Shown here: piece after piece, positions 33,475-44,656 of the stretch
Layout: each line of letters begins with the position of its first letter
Numbering within the stretch: position 1 is the first letter of the stretch
Origin: Littorina saxatilis
Lineage: Eukaryota; Mollusca; Gastropoda; Littorinimorpha; Littorinidae
Direction of reading: 5' to 3'
Assembly (NCBI RefSeq): GCF_037325665.1
Contig: NC_090259.1
Span: forward strand, 34,073,149 to 34,137,148
Length of the DNA stretch: 64,000 nucleotides
Made by a program: the position numbers and the translations under genes
The notes under the pieces: model-generated
Database searches by the model: none
What the model was told of the DNA's origin: nothing
Seen by the model: only the letters and a program-made list of their open reading frames with translations

Positions 33475-34216
33475 CTGCACAGAAAGATATTAGAAGTTAG
33501 AATATATGTATGCACATGTTCATTCTCAAACATAGTTGTCTCTCAGCTCTCACTCTCATATACACACAAAAACAGAGGTTCATGAAAGAGCACATAATAA
33601 AATCCAGTTTAGCTTTCATTACCTGAATCAGAAAATAACTAAGCAAGAAAGAAAAACAAACACAATAAGCACCTGAATCAGTGAATGTAGACTAAAGGTA
33701 CTTCTAAAGACCAAAGAACAAACTGGGCATTGCTTTTTCAGTAACTAACAAAGACCACCAAAAATACATGGGTAATGGTACCTGCAATGAAAGCACACCC
33801 ATGGAACCAGCCAAAGCTGTTCTTACACTGCAGGTGGCCTGTCGTGACAGGGGGAGTCCCACTGTGTCTACACATTTGACTCAAGACTCAAAATGTTCCT
33901 GTCCTTATAAAAACAAGGGAATTTGCCATGCAGTGTCGGGCGGTTACGAAACACTAAAGGAGTGAAGTTTTGTGCTATAAACTGTCAACTACTTGCCTGG
34001 TGTTTCTCACACGCTCACAGTCTAAAGTTGGTTTGGATGTTGCTGCTGCTGCTGCTGCCCCTGACTGCCGCTGCAATAATTTATAATAAAGTACAAGTTA
34101 ACTCTTCTGTACAGTCCTAGCACTGAGATCAGTGTAAAAGAGTTTTTAAATGATATGTTTCAATTGTTAGTGTGACTTTTTAACTCTAAGGTGTTTAATG
34201 ACATTTTCTTCTTTTG
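33475..34216. other. Gene C upstream intron/flank, nothing recognised
   Basis: No exon with matching phase could be placed. Short GCT repeats lie at 34042-34056. Confidence 0.5.
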
Positions 34217-34562
34217 CGTTCATGGGCTGAAACGAGTGGGGTTTTACGTGTATGACCGTTTTTACCCTGCCATTTAGGCAGCCATACGCTGACTCCAGAG
34301 GATGCATGCTAAGTATTTTCATGTTTCTATAACCCACCAAACTCTGACATGGATTACAGGATCTTTTCTATGCGCACTAATTGGTCTTATACTTGCATGT
34401 ACACACGGAGGGAGATATATATGGCACTAGCTGGACTGCACATAAGTTGACATGGGAGATTGGAAAAATTCCCACCCTTAACCCAACCCACCTGGCGCAG
34501 CCATGACTTAAACCCACGACCTTCCGCTTGGTAGGCTGGCGTATTATCCACTATGGGCCATT
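34217..34562 (-). mobile_element. tRNA-derived SINE, third family
   Basis: On the minus strand a tRNA-like head (34562-34490) has a B-box-like GGTCGTGGGTTTAAGTC. The body includes GTGTGTACATGCAAGTATAA, GATCCTGTAATCCATGTCAG and CAGCGTATGGCTGCC. A headless relative is at 51808-51998. Non-coding. Confidence 0.8.
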
Positions 34563-34869
34563 GCACCTGTCATTTTATGACAAATGTTTTAGTCATAATT
34601 ATTTGGGGGACTGATTCTGGAAGCAGTTAGCATTATAAATATAACTGCATGCTTAGCTCTGATTGCACTTGCTGAGGGCCATATATGCAGCCATCAAGGC
34701 ATATGATTAGGATTAAATTGCTATGCATATTATATACATATATATGCTAAATTGTTTTTAAATGAATGTGACTGATCTCAAATTCACAGTGCATTGCTTG
34801 CATGTGTGTGTCAGTGTGTAGTGCGCATGTGTAACTAGTGCATTGTAGTAACAATATTTCTAACTTACA

Positions 34870-34915
34870 TATTACAAGAGTTGTATAATCATATATATAT
34901 ATATATATATATATA
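34870..34915. repeat. (AT)n microsatellite
   Basis: ATATAT run centred on 34900. A (TC)n/(CA)n tract lies at 35205-35231. Confidence 0.9.
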
Positions 34916-35339
34916 GCCTATATGCTTTTATTCAGGATACTTTTTAGTTTTACGGAAGAGAATAGACCCTATCGGTAAAGCCTCTGAACTTCTGAGGAAG
35001 TATTTGGTGAAGAGACACTTCGTCTTCACTGAGTTGGCAGGTCAGTTGCAATTAACTTGCAAAGTTATTACAATGTACTGACACACTTAGACTGCAGAAA
35101 AAAACATATAGAACTCCCCTCTGTATGTATGTCTCTGCAGAAACACACCGATACGCGGGGCTGCCGACCACACAGTGACACTGACACACACGTACACACG
35201 TATCCTCTCTCTCTCTCTCTCTCTCACACACATGTGTATACAAGACTGACGCTCCTGAATAACATTCGTTATAACAAAAAAATAAAATAAAACTTGTATA
35301 AGGCGCGTGCACCAAATAACAAGAACAGAAAGCGGAAGT

Positions 35340-35567
35340 CTATACCCGCGGCCATTTTGGTTTGGCTCTGGGAGGTACACGAAACGCGCGCTTCGCTTTG
35401 CTGCACCCTGAGAGTTGCGGCTCCATCAGCCTCCACTTTCTGATCATAGATTCATTGATGCCAAGTTCGAAGGCAGCCTTGCGGTTGCTTATCTCTTGCG
35501 CTAGTGTGATCGCTTTCAGTTTGAACCCAGCTTCAAACGAGCGACGAAGCTTCCTTACTTTCGCCAT
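35340..35567 (-). CDS. Brinker/pogo-type HTH exon, candidate 5' exon of gene C
   Basis: ATG at 35567 in a strong GCCATGG context. It encodes MAKVRKLRRSFEAGFKLKAI followed by NRKAAFELGINESMIRKWRL, a helix-turn-helix of the Brinker-DBD/pogo N-terminal class (basic start, FK-L-K-A-I, ...NRKAA...I-x-E-S-M-I-R-K-W). The sequence is CpG-rich compared with its surroundings, as expected of a promoter-proximal first exon. Its position and strand suit gene C, but no convincing donor in phase 2 could be fixed (a weak GG|GTGCAG is possible), so the link is inference. It could instead be a separate small gene or a remnant of a pogo-type transposon. Confidence 0.5.
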   Translation of the reverse strand: MAKVRKLRRSFEAGFKLKAITLAQEISNRKAAFELGINESMIRKWRLMEPQLSGCSKAKRAFRVPPRAKPKWPRV

Positions 35568-35909
35568 GGCTGACACTGACCACCCCTGAGCTACGCTGAC
35601 TCGTTGAAAACTGGTGCTCTACTTTATTCGGACTGCAGATCAGAGCGGTTATATTTTCAGTGTCAGTGTGGATGGTTACTGACAGGTGGTTCAGTTGTCT
35701 TGTGACCGTCAGTCAAGATTCCGAGCATGTTATTTTACCCTTCTGCAAGTGCAAGGCTGTTGTTTTCGAAAACGACAGCAAATAAAGTCGATTCGGATTT
35801 CAGCGGTGGTTGTTACTGTTAGACGCATTCCCCCCAACTCTTTTTCAAGCTCGTTTAACTCTCAAGTAGGTGTGTGTATCAGTGGTACGGAAACATTCCA
35901 ATTTTAGCA

Positions 35910-36083
35910 ACAGAAAAGCGCGTACAGCACAGCGAAACCACCGCGCTAAACAGGCTCGTCTGTTTCACTGCGTTTGGCACGAGCGGCGGACTACGGTCAT
36001 TGTGAAAAAATGCAGTGCATTCAGTTTCATTCTGTGAGTTCGACAGCTTGATTAAATGTAGTAATTTCGCCTTACGCGACTTG
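35910..36083 (+). repeat. 0.85 kb repeat, 3' fragment R6a
   Basis: Only the last 175 bp, of the CAGCACAGCGAAACCACCGC subfamily, joined head-to-tail to the full copy at 36089. Confidence 0.85.
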
Positions 36084-36088
36084 TTTTT

Positions 36089-36929
36089 ACATTTAGTCAA
36101 GTTGTTTTAACATAGAGGGAGAATCGAGACGATGGTCGTGGTGTATGTGTGTGTGTGTGTGTCTGTGCGTGTGTGTGTGTAGAGCGATTCTGACCAAACT
36201 ACTGGACCGATCTTTATGAAATTTTACATGAGAGTTCCTGGGAATGATATCCCCGGACTTTTCTTTCTTTTTTTCGATAAATACCTTTGATGACGTCATA
36301 TCCGGCTTTTTGTAAAAGTTGAGGCGGCACTGTCACACCCTCATTTTTCAATCAAATTGATTGAAATTTTGGCCAAGCAAACTTCGACGAAGGCCGGACT
36401 TCGGTATTGCATTTCAGCTTGGTGGCTTAAAAATTAATTAATGACTTTGGTCATTAAAAATCTGAAAATTGTAAAAAAATTATTTTTTTTATAAAACGAT
36501 CCAAATTTACGTTCATCTTATTCTTCATCATTTTCTGATTCCAAAAACATATAAATATGTTATATTTGGATTAAAAACAAGCTCTGAAAAAAAAAAAAAA
36601 TTATGATCAAAAATAAATTTTCGAAATCAATTTAAAAACATCATCTTATTCCTTGTCGGTTCCTGATTCCAAAAACATATAGATATGATATGTTTGGATT
36701 AAAAACACGCTCAGAAAGTTAAAACGAAGAGAGGTACAGAAAAGCGTGCTATCCTTCTCAGCGCAACTACTACCCCGCTCTTCTTGTCAATTTCACTGCC
36801 TTTGCCACGAGCGGTGGACTGACGATGCTACGAGTATACGGTCTTGCTGAAAAATTGCATTGCGTTCAGTTTCATTCTGTGAGTTCGACAGCTTGACTAA
36901 ACTGTTGTATTTTCGCCTTACGCGACTTG
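36089..36929 (+). repeat. 0.85 kb AT-rich repeat, full copy R6b
   Basis: Full copy of the CTATCCTTCTCAGCGCAACT subfamily. Begins ACATTTAGTCAAG (the palindromic arm is partly deleted) and ends TTTTCGCCTTACGCGACTTG. Only five T residues separate it from R6a. Confidence 0.9.
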
Positions 36930-37432
36930 TTTATCGACTTTCTCGCAGCGTTGATAAAAAAAGAAGTCATTACCGGTATACTGTGCCGCAGAAAAAGCCT
37001 GAGATTTAGAAAAAGACACTCTTAGGTGAGGGTGGGGAAAAGGGTGGAGCGCAGTTTGGGCAAGGACGAAGAGGAGACACTGAGGAGTCCATGATTTAAT
37101 GCAATTATTGTCATTCAGCTGCATGGTAGCGGCACCTGCTGTTAGTTAAAGTTCTTTGGTACTTGCATCACCTGTCAAGTTACTGGGGAAACTCAGTTTT
37201 GAGGGGAACCTTTATTTTGAGAGCTTGCAGAGTGGCATTGGCTTGGCACGGTTCTCGAGCCTGGGTGCTCTGTAACCGACTCGTCGGTTCTCCACCAGAA
37301 CTTGGTTCCTTTAGGCAAAAAAAATAAAAATAGGTGTGGTTACGGTAACATAGCCAAAAAAAATAGGGTAGGTAGGTAGGCAATCACTTTTTTTTTTTTA
37401 AACTTTTTTTTCTAATGTGTACAAATTAAACC

Positions 37433-38328
37433 TACCGTACTTTCCGGGTGACAAGGCGCTTTGTTATCTAAGACGCACCCCCTTCTTTAAAAAAAAAAAA
37501 TTGTAATCCAGTCACCCATTGGACGCAGGGGGCCAATAGGGCGCACCAAAATGACCCAGTTTTTGCCATGAGAGGTGGTTCCCCTGTCATATCTGAGAGA
37601 GGAAACACTTCCTGCATCGGGGCAGAGACTATAGAGTATACAGAGACGCTTCATCCTTCTTTGCGCTGCGGTGCGAAAGTGAGACCGGCCAGCCAGCGCG
37701 CGGGAAAAGAGCCACTCCCTGCCGCACAAGGAAGTTCGCGCATTGCGGCTGCTGTCGGCTGTGTTTATATCACGTTTATATTAACATACTGTCTGTTCTG
37801 TCCGGCTGACAGTGCTGCAAAAAGTAACTGAACGAAAAAATATGTTTGTTTGTGAACATCCTTTTTAAATGACCATAAAAACACCGCAGAAAATGGTGTA
37901 GATTAAAATTAAATCAAATTTACTTAGGCGGCAATACCCGCTGCATCGCTGTAGTTATGCAAACATGATTCAAGTCAGTGTCTTTTCACGAACTAACCGT
38001 CGTTATTTTTGTGTGTTTTAGTCAAATACAAATACATACTGTATACATGGTCACTTAAGCCTGAGAAAATATGTCAGGAATAAATCGTTAACGAAATAGT
38101 TCCCGGTCAAATCGGTAACTAAGGCATTTAGTCAACTTGGCGTCGTCCTAGCACCTCTAAAGTGAAATGGGTAGTCAATTGCACGGTGCTAAGAAATTAT
38201 CATGTAAGGAAAACTGTAAAATACAGCAACTTAAACAACATTATTGTGACCTAGCTGACTTTAATTAAAGAATCTTGATCGATCGATGATTGTCTTATTT
38301 CTTATCGGTTGCTTCTTTCTTGTTCAGA

Positions 38329-38390
<62 letters not shown>

Positions 38391-38516
38391 CCTAGTCATA
38401 GTTATAGTAAAATAGTTTAGTCCCTCTTTAGGGCGAGGGCCAGATGCAAAAAAGCATATCTATACTTATTCTTGTCACCCTCGAAAAATAAAGATTTGTC
38501 ATTGTCATTGTCATTG

Positions 38517-38596
<80 letters not shown>

Positions 38597-39526
38597 CCTC
38601 TCTCTCTCTCTGAGTCAGTTACACACACACACACACACACACACACGCACGCACGCACACACACACACACACGCACACACACAACACACACATACACACA
38701 CACACACACAACTCACACACACACACATGAATTGAGATGAATTAACGAGGTACGGACCGACTGGATGACAATTTGAACAGCATCGTCACAAGTATTCTAG
38801 TTTGAGAAGTTTTCGACTTTTGCGCTTGGACGAAGAATAGAATCAATTGTTCAGTTGTCCTTCAAAACAAAATTAAGCCTGATGTTAATTAAACAACTGC
38901 GCAATCACATTGTTGAGCTTGTGTACAGTGTGTGTTTTCTCTGTTCTGGTAGAATACACGCAGTTCGACGCTACACTTTTGACTGATTTTCCGACATTTA
39001 ACGAGAGAAAAAAAACTAAAAAACAATCCTCACTTGCTCTCTTCCTCAGGAAATTTGAACATCCTGAAGCATTTGGCATGTGAGTTTGAGCAATTGATGG
39101 CCAAAGACCATGCCCCGCTGTGTTTTCTTTTTGGTGCGGCCATGGTTGTGCTGCACGATATCGCTACTGCTGTGGAAAGGGAAAGTAGGTTTTTACATGT
39201 TTCCGCGTGGTGGCGCCACAGGGCTTCCTGTTTCAATTTTCAGCGCCGAATGAAGCGTCTCTGTGTACTCTACAGTCTCTGATCGGGGTCAGTGACCGGT
39301 CAGTGACCGAGTTTAACAGAGTGGAAATCTGTGTGTGCGGCCAGATCAAAGGCAGGGCAGTACCTAGTAGCTGAAACATGCAGTATCACAAGTTGTTTGA
39401 CTGGTACTCAAGCGGTCTCTTTGATTTTTTTCGTATTTCATACACGGATTAGGCGCTTCGTTATACAAGACGCAGGGGTCGAACTCGAGGAAAAAAGTCG
39501 CGCCTTATGACCCGGAAAGTACGGTA
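37433..39526. mobile_element. Long foldback element, TACCGTACTTTCCGG termini
   Basis: TACCGTACTTTCCGGGTGAC at the left and its near-perfect inverse at the right, followed on both sides by AAGGCGC. Inner arms also pair: ATACAGAGACGCTTCATCC at about 37637 against GATGAAGCGTCTCTGTGTAC at about 39249. The centre holds (TC)n and (CA)n microsatellites. No coding frame I trust. Confidence 0.7.
38331..38730. repeat. (TC)n and (CA)n microsatellite cluster
   Basis: (TC)n at 38331-38383 and 38517-38610, followed by (CA)n at 38621-38727. GTCATTGTCATTGTCATTGT occurs between. Confidence 0.95.
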
Positions 39527-39704
39527 CTTGACAGGGAAATAAGTGTGCGACACGGGCGCTTTCGCTTTCATTGCGTTTTTTGCACTCGGTTTTTTTTGTT
39601 TTTGTTTTGTTTTGACAAATGTAATAAAAAGTTATAGGATCGGCCCCTAAAAATAGGGTAGGTCGGGTTACCGTAACCACACCTATTTTTTTTTTTTAGG
39701 CCTT

Positions 39705-40076
39705 ACCCCCCGCGGATTAGGGGGAAGAATTTACCCGATGCTCCCCAACATGTCGTAAGAGGCCACTATTGGATTCTGTTTCTCCTTTTACCCTTGTTAA
39801 GTGTTTCTTGTATAGAATATAGTCAATTTTTGTAAAGATTTTTGGTCAAGCAGTATGTAAGAAATGTTAAGTCCTTTGTACTGGAAACTTGCATTCTCCC
39901 AGTAAGGTAATTATATTGTACTACGTTGCAAGCTCAGTCCTGGAGCAAATTTTTTATTAGTGCTTTTGTGAACAAGAACTGAACAATTGACAAGTGGCTC
40001 TATCCCATCTCCCCCCTTTCCCCGTCGCGATATAACCTTCGTGGTTGAAAACGACGTTAAACACCAAATAAAGAAA
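39705..40076 (+). mobile_element. CGTTAAAC-tailed retroposon, plus-strand full copy
   Basis: Starts ACCCCCCGCGGATTAGGGGG and ends GTTGAAAACGACGTTAAACA plus CCAAATAAAG. This is the best reference copy in the window. It directly follows the outer element ending at 39685, and its target duplication is not clear. Confidence 0.85.
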
Positions 40077-40544
40077 TTGGTTCCTTTCAAGTATTGGCCG
40101 CATGCAGTTCTGGGACTGAAGTAAAACTACAATCATAATTAATGCATTATTAACACATTCTCTCACCCTCTCTGTCTCTTATTTGGGTTTTGTGCGTTTC
40201 TCTCTAACTTATTCTTCTGTTTCTGTCCAATTTAGTTAGTTTGTCCAAACTAATCACTTTGTTCGCATGTGGCTAAGTACAGCAAATAGGAGCATTCAAG
40301 AACACTCACTGAGCAGTTGCGCGTCTGGCGCCTGTGGTTCAGAAAGAGTAATGTCCCATGGAAATTCTCTTTGGTCTGAAAATCTTGCAGGCAGACGAAC
40401 CGAGGCAGACCGCTCTGGGCAACTCGTCTCCTAGGAGCGTTAGTGGAAATTGAACTTGAACTGTGTTTTGGAAACAGGCAAGTGCACAACGCAAGCTATC
40501 TGGAAATGTATTATCTGTACACAAATATATGTGCATTGTTGATG
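40077..40544. other. Intergenic, nothing recognised
   Basis: No element ends or exons identified. Confidence 0.5.
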
Positions 40545-40790
40545 AGATCATAGATATCCCTTGACAGGATCGCCAACTCTGCGCGCGCGCCAACGCTGGC
40601 CCCGTTTCGAACTCCCGTCTGCGGCTGCGAGAGGTTTTGACAGTAACTTTACTTCCGGTGCAGTCTTTCAACACATGGAGAAGAAGGAGAATACACCACT
40701 AAACAGTTCCGCGGCCATTGCGACAGTGCGCATGCGTAGCATTTTTTCGAGTAAACAACGCGTCGTGCTAGCTTCTCAGCAACTTGAAAC
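40545..40790 (+). promoter_or_regulatory. CpG-rich promoter-like block, paralogous to sequences at 45.2 and 50.3 kb
   Basis: CpG-dense, with an NRF-1-like GTGCGCATGCGTA (about 40725) and a GCGGCCATTG (YY1-like) motif. The segment CAACACATGGAGAAGAAGGA then GAATACACCACTAAACAGTT is inverted and split at 45.37/50.28 kb. A splice-bounded ORF begins at 40791. Promoter function is inference from composition. Confidence 0.5.
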
Positions 40791-40912
40791 ATGTGCGATT
40801 TGAGCGAGATTTCCATCCAGAAGGTGCGACTGTGCAGCTTTGAAGCATCGGAAACCTTGTCGTGTGTACGGAAAAAGAGTGTGGAAGGTGCACACGAGGA
40901 ACTTGTAGCTAG
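40791..40912 (+). CDS. Candidate first exon of an unrecognised gene E
   Basis: ATG at 40791 directly after the CpG-rich block, open to a consensus donor AG|GTAAGT at 40912/40913 in phase 2. Encodes MCDLSEISIQKVRLCSFEAS and about 20 further residues ending HEELVAR. I recognise no domain. Sequences at 41375-41651 (acceptor TTGTTTTAG, donor CAG|GTAGG) and 42375-42533 look exon-like, but the first is closed in the phase required, so gene E may be broken or misplaced. Confidence 0.35.
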
Positions 40913-42374
40913 GTAAGTTTTATTTCTTTCGTTATTTACTCTTTGCAATGATGCGATGTGTTGTTCATTCCCAAGACCGGTTTTCCGCCCTGTAACAGTG
41001 TAAGTTGTAACACTAACAGTACCTTAGTAAGTGCTCTCTCTTCAGATACGCTTAACTTTTCAGTTGATTAAAGTCAAAAACTTGAACAAGTGCCGTTGAT
41101 CTGTCCACGGAATCTAACTTACTATGAAGCATAACTATATTCCGATTCGTCGATGCATACAATGTTGCGATAGTGTATGCTAAAGTTTTCCATTTTCAAT
41201 CTGACGTGTGGGTAAGATAAGAAACAACAAACATGCATACTAAGTTGCCACTGCTAAGCTTACCTCAGGCTGAGTCAGTATTTTGTAAGTTTACATACAA
41301 AATGGTGATGAGGGGAAAAAAAGAATGCCTTCCACAGGTGCGCAAAACTGTGATTTGATCTCAAGGCCTTTTTGTTTTAGAGCTTTTCCTGCTTTGGAAC
41401 TTGGGAGATGGGATTCCTGTCGACCGTGAAGCAGACAATGCAGAGAGGGTGCTTCTTCATCGGGAGTACAAGCAGAAGTTGTATGTGAAAGGGTGCTTTA
41501 TCCTGATCCATTCATCATCACAACTGGATTGAAAGGCAGGAAGATGGGCGATTCCTGTGGCCAAGCGTCTTCATCACTGGCTGCCTGTGAGTGTGAGCTC
41601 GACCTCATGCATCGCCTCGTCAACGAGTTTTAAGGAGGAAAGGCTTACAGGTAGGAAACCTCTCTACTTTTTTTTAAATAAATCATATTTGCACTTTACT
41701 TTTGAAAAAGAGAATGGTTCAAGTTGCAAGATGGTTGTGCGGCCTAACAACATTTTGGTTTCAGTGAACAGGGAATGTGTCAAAATCTGAAAAACCAGCA
41801 TACTAGTATTAATACACACTAAAATTATGCCTGTGGCTGTCATATACATATAATTTTAAAAAAAAGTGCTGTGATACTGATCGTGATACAGTTAATCAGC
41901 AATGACTGAACAGACTTTCTAAATTCAGGGATGATCAAATCATCTGACTAGAGGCCAGGGGCGAGTACAAAAAATCCGCTGTGCTAGTTAAAACCGCTTG
42001 GCAACTCGCCTGTTTGGCTAGTGAAAATTCTTGTCAAATGCAACACTTCTGGTTGTATACTCTAGTTTCAAAACGTTATATAAACAATGCAGTTATACTG
42101 TGGTTTGTACCCGGCAAGCAATTCTTTTTGGTGGACTGGACTTTCTTGAAATGACTCACCTGTCTGGCAAGTTAAGATTTTGAGATCTGGCCATCCCTGC
42201 AACTGTCTTAATTTTGCAATGCTCTTCATGCAAGTTGCACTCAAATTTGTGAGCAATTTGTTATGTACAACTTGGTAAATTATCCTAAATGATGCTTTAC
42301 TAAAGTTTAGTAAAAGTTGTTGTCTCCTTTCTCTTTCTCATATTGCTTATTTTCTTTTTTTTTCCCTTTTGGCA

Positions 42375-42533
42375 GTGTTTTCACCATGTGCAACAGGCTG
42401 CAAGTCATTTTGGAGGAGGAAGCCCCTGATTGCATCTTTGTCAAAACCAGAAAGAGACTTCTACGTGTCTCCAAGAGTCGGCCATCACAACCTCCTGTTC
42501 CCAAAGTAATTCCACAAAGTAAACAATCCTGAC
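42375..42533 (+). CDS. Candidate terminal exon of gene E
   Basis: Strong acceptor TTTTCCCTTTTGGCAG, then an open frame in acceptor phase 2: VFTMCNRLQVILEEEAPDCI, FVKTRKRLLRVSKSRPSQPP, ending SKQS and stop. Its entry phase equals the exit phase of the 40791-40912 exon. Basic, no known domain. Confidence 0.3.
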
Positions 42534-42539
42534 GACTCT

Positions 42540-43500
42540 AATTTCAACAATTTGTCAACTCATGTATAAGCTTTGCCAGATCCAGGCATTAAGCTCTACT
42601 CTTTACACATGTAATGGGCAGAGCAACATAGTTGAACAGCTGCTTCGTTTCTGTAAGTTTTCAGCCTGAAAGGTAGTAGGGTGGGTCGCATCTAAAATAT
42701 AAATGTTTGTCTTGTCAAACCTATGTAAATTTTCCTACAATTTAAGACTCCCTCTTTTTTTGTACTGGATTTTTTTTATCAGATTATTGTTTGTAGTTCT
42801 GAAAAGGAAGGTTCCTGTGTACACCATTATAGATATGACTTTTACTGTACTACATGTGTGTTTTTGGTATATAAATATATAAAACTAGATATCTTTCTTC
42901 CCAATATGTTCATTGCCAAGTGGATGAAGTCATCAGATTTAATCTGCTGCTAGTGATAACGTTTATCAACATAAGTAAAGTTTTTTGAGCTGACTGTATT
43001 GTGTGCATTTTGTTTGCAAGTGCTGATATGTTTGACTTTGTGCTGTAATGCTTTGTCTTGTCTCTCATTCTCCATTTCAAAGTACGAGAACTCAGATTTT
43101 GTTCTGACACACTCATTGCATCATACAAACATCAATAAAGACACACACAAAAAGTGAGCCAAACAAACATTTTTCCTCAGAACATGTTATGGTATGCACA
43201 GGGGAAATGAAATCGAGAGAAGACTGTAAACCAGTCTGTAAACCAGTAAATTTTTTAAGGTTGCTCTTGGTCACTCTGGTGACATGTACTTTATTCTACC
43301 TATATTAGCGAAACCGATAGGCTAGATCCTCAAGGTCTAATCCTCGTCTCTGTTGCATAAACAATATCTCATCTATACTATAACGTTTAGGGTCAATACT
43401 CATTGGTTGATCGCTAAAAATTCTTGTCTTTTTAGAATTGTTGACTTTTTCCTGCCATCTTCTTGTTACAAAGGGCCTAGGGTGACACTAAAAACATGAA
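42540..43500. other. Unassigned, AT-rich
   Basis: AATAAAG near 43133 could be a polyadenylation signal for plus-strand gene E; nothing else is seen. Confidence 0.4.
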
Positions 43501-43704
43501 TTAATTGGAAGAGACTGGTCGTGGCTGTACCAGTCCAATATGATATGTTCTGCGAGAAATAAGATTTCTGAATAAACATGGATTTTTCCTGTCAGCGTTC
43601 TTTTTCTTAGCCATGTTTGTAATCTGTAGTTTGAACACACTCACTTGTCTCTTCAGTCTATTGTTCTCCTTAGTCAGTTTAATCATTGCAATAAGATTGC
43701 GCAT
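43501..43704 (-). CDS. Possible coiled-coil exon of THAP gene fragment F
   Basis: Minus-strand open stretch MRNLIAMIKLTKENNRLKRQ then VSVFKLQITNMAKKK, with leucine-type heptad spacing as in the coiled coil that often follows THAP domains. Splice sites not fixed. Assigned to F only by order and strand. Confidence 0.3.
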   Translation of the reverse strand: MRNLIAMIKLTKENNRLKRQVSVFKLQITNMAKKKNADRKNPCLFRNLISRRTYHIGLVQPRPVSSN

Positions 43705-44462
43705 AACGGGTGTGCATTAAGTTGGGCGCATCTGCTTATAAAAAAAAACTATCAACAAATAAGCAAAAACAAGAGCACCCAGAAATGTTTCTGTTGCGAA
43801 TTGGTCTTGTTCAGGGCCAGAGTCACACTTTTCTGGCAATCAACTAGGTGCACCATTCCTCTCCCTTGATGATCCTTGGGCCTGGCACGCCTCAAACTGG
43901 AATTCCAGATCTCGCATTGCCCATTTTCTTCTGCCTAGCCGGTGCTCTGGTCGGGGTATGTGTATCAGCACTCTTGCTGTCTGAAACATTGCCAAACAGG
44001 GTTCATTTTGTCAGTATTTATGGTAGTATTACATCTTCATGCAGGGTTCTCCACATATGTTGTCCGTTTGGGTTCAATGCCCCCAACTTCAACTTATAAA
44101 GGTGGTCATTTGGACCCACTGTAGTCATTTTCAGTGCAAAACAGAACTCCCTCTGTGAATTCCCCGGTACACTTGTTTTTGTTCCTTTGGCTTCTATGGA
44201 GAGCTCTCCTAATGTTGATCAAATCGGCGCGCACTCTAGAAACAAACCACCCACATAAAACTTAGCTTGGCTTCCCACATTCATTCAGAACACACGAACA
44301 GACGAAAAGTCAATTAAATCACTCAAGCTGTAAGGCATAGACACATCATAGTGATACTAGGAACAGCATGTGTGAACAAATACATTCAACACCTTCCCAT
44401 CTTCTTTACTGCGTACACACACAAAATATAACAAGAAAGTTATTTAAAAAAAAACTTACTAT

Positions 44463-44656
44463 GCGTTGAAATCCAGGGTATCCCAAGTCGGCAGTTGGTG
44501 TGCCATCAAGAAAGTGTTGAGAACAAACCCTTGCATCTTTAGCAGGTGAAAAAGCTTGTGCCTTCCGTCTGGTTGTGTCTACACGGCTGATGAGTCGAAT
44601 CCACTTTAATCTCGTTGTGCTGGTTTCTTCTTGTGTGTTGGATGCGGATGCAAGCT
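44463..44656 (-). CDS. Gene F: THAP domain, C-terminal half exon
   Basis: Acceptor GTTTTCAACAG upstream and donor GTAAGT downstream on the minus strand. The frame reads TTRLKWIRLISRVDTTRRKA, then AFSPAKDARVCSQHFLDGTP. W-x-x-L-I-x-R-V-D and the RVCSQHF (C-x2-H) pair are the second half of a THAP zinc finger of the extended subclass also present in gene D. A short exon MPTTVQ with a GTAAGC donor (near 45016) could precede it in phase, but the N-terminal Cys pair is not in it, so F may be a fragment or be missing an exon. Confidence 0.55.

Larger units (their letters stand above)
37331..39685. mobile_element. Element with 19-bp TIR enclosing another foldback element
   Basis: TAGGTGTGGTTACGGTAAC at 37331 and its exact complement at 39667-39685. 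AAAATAGGGTAGG also follows inward on both sides. It encloses the 37433-39526 element. No transposase recognised. Confidence 0.7.

Noticed and set aside
37562-37831. 87-residue ORF in CpG-rich sequence
   Set aside because: Lies in an arm of the foldback element 37433-39526 and is partly repeated in inverse at 39.2 kb.
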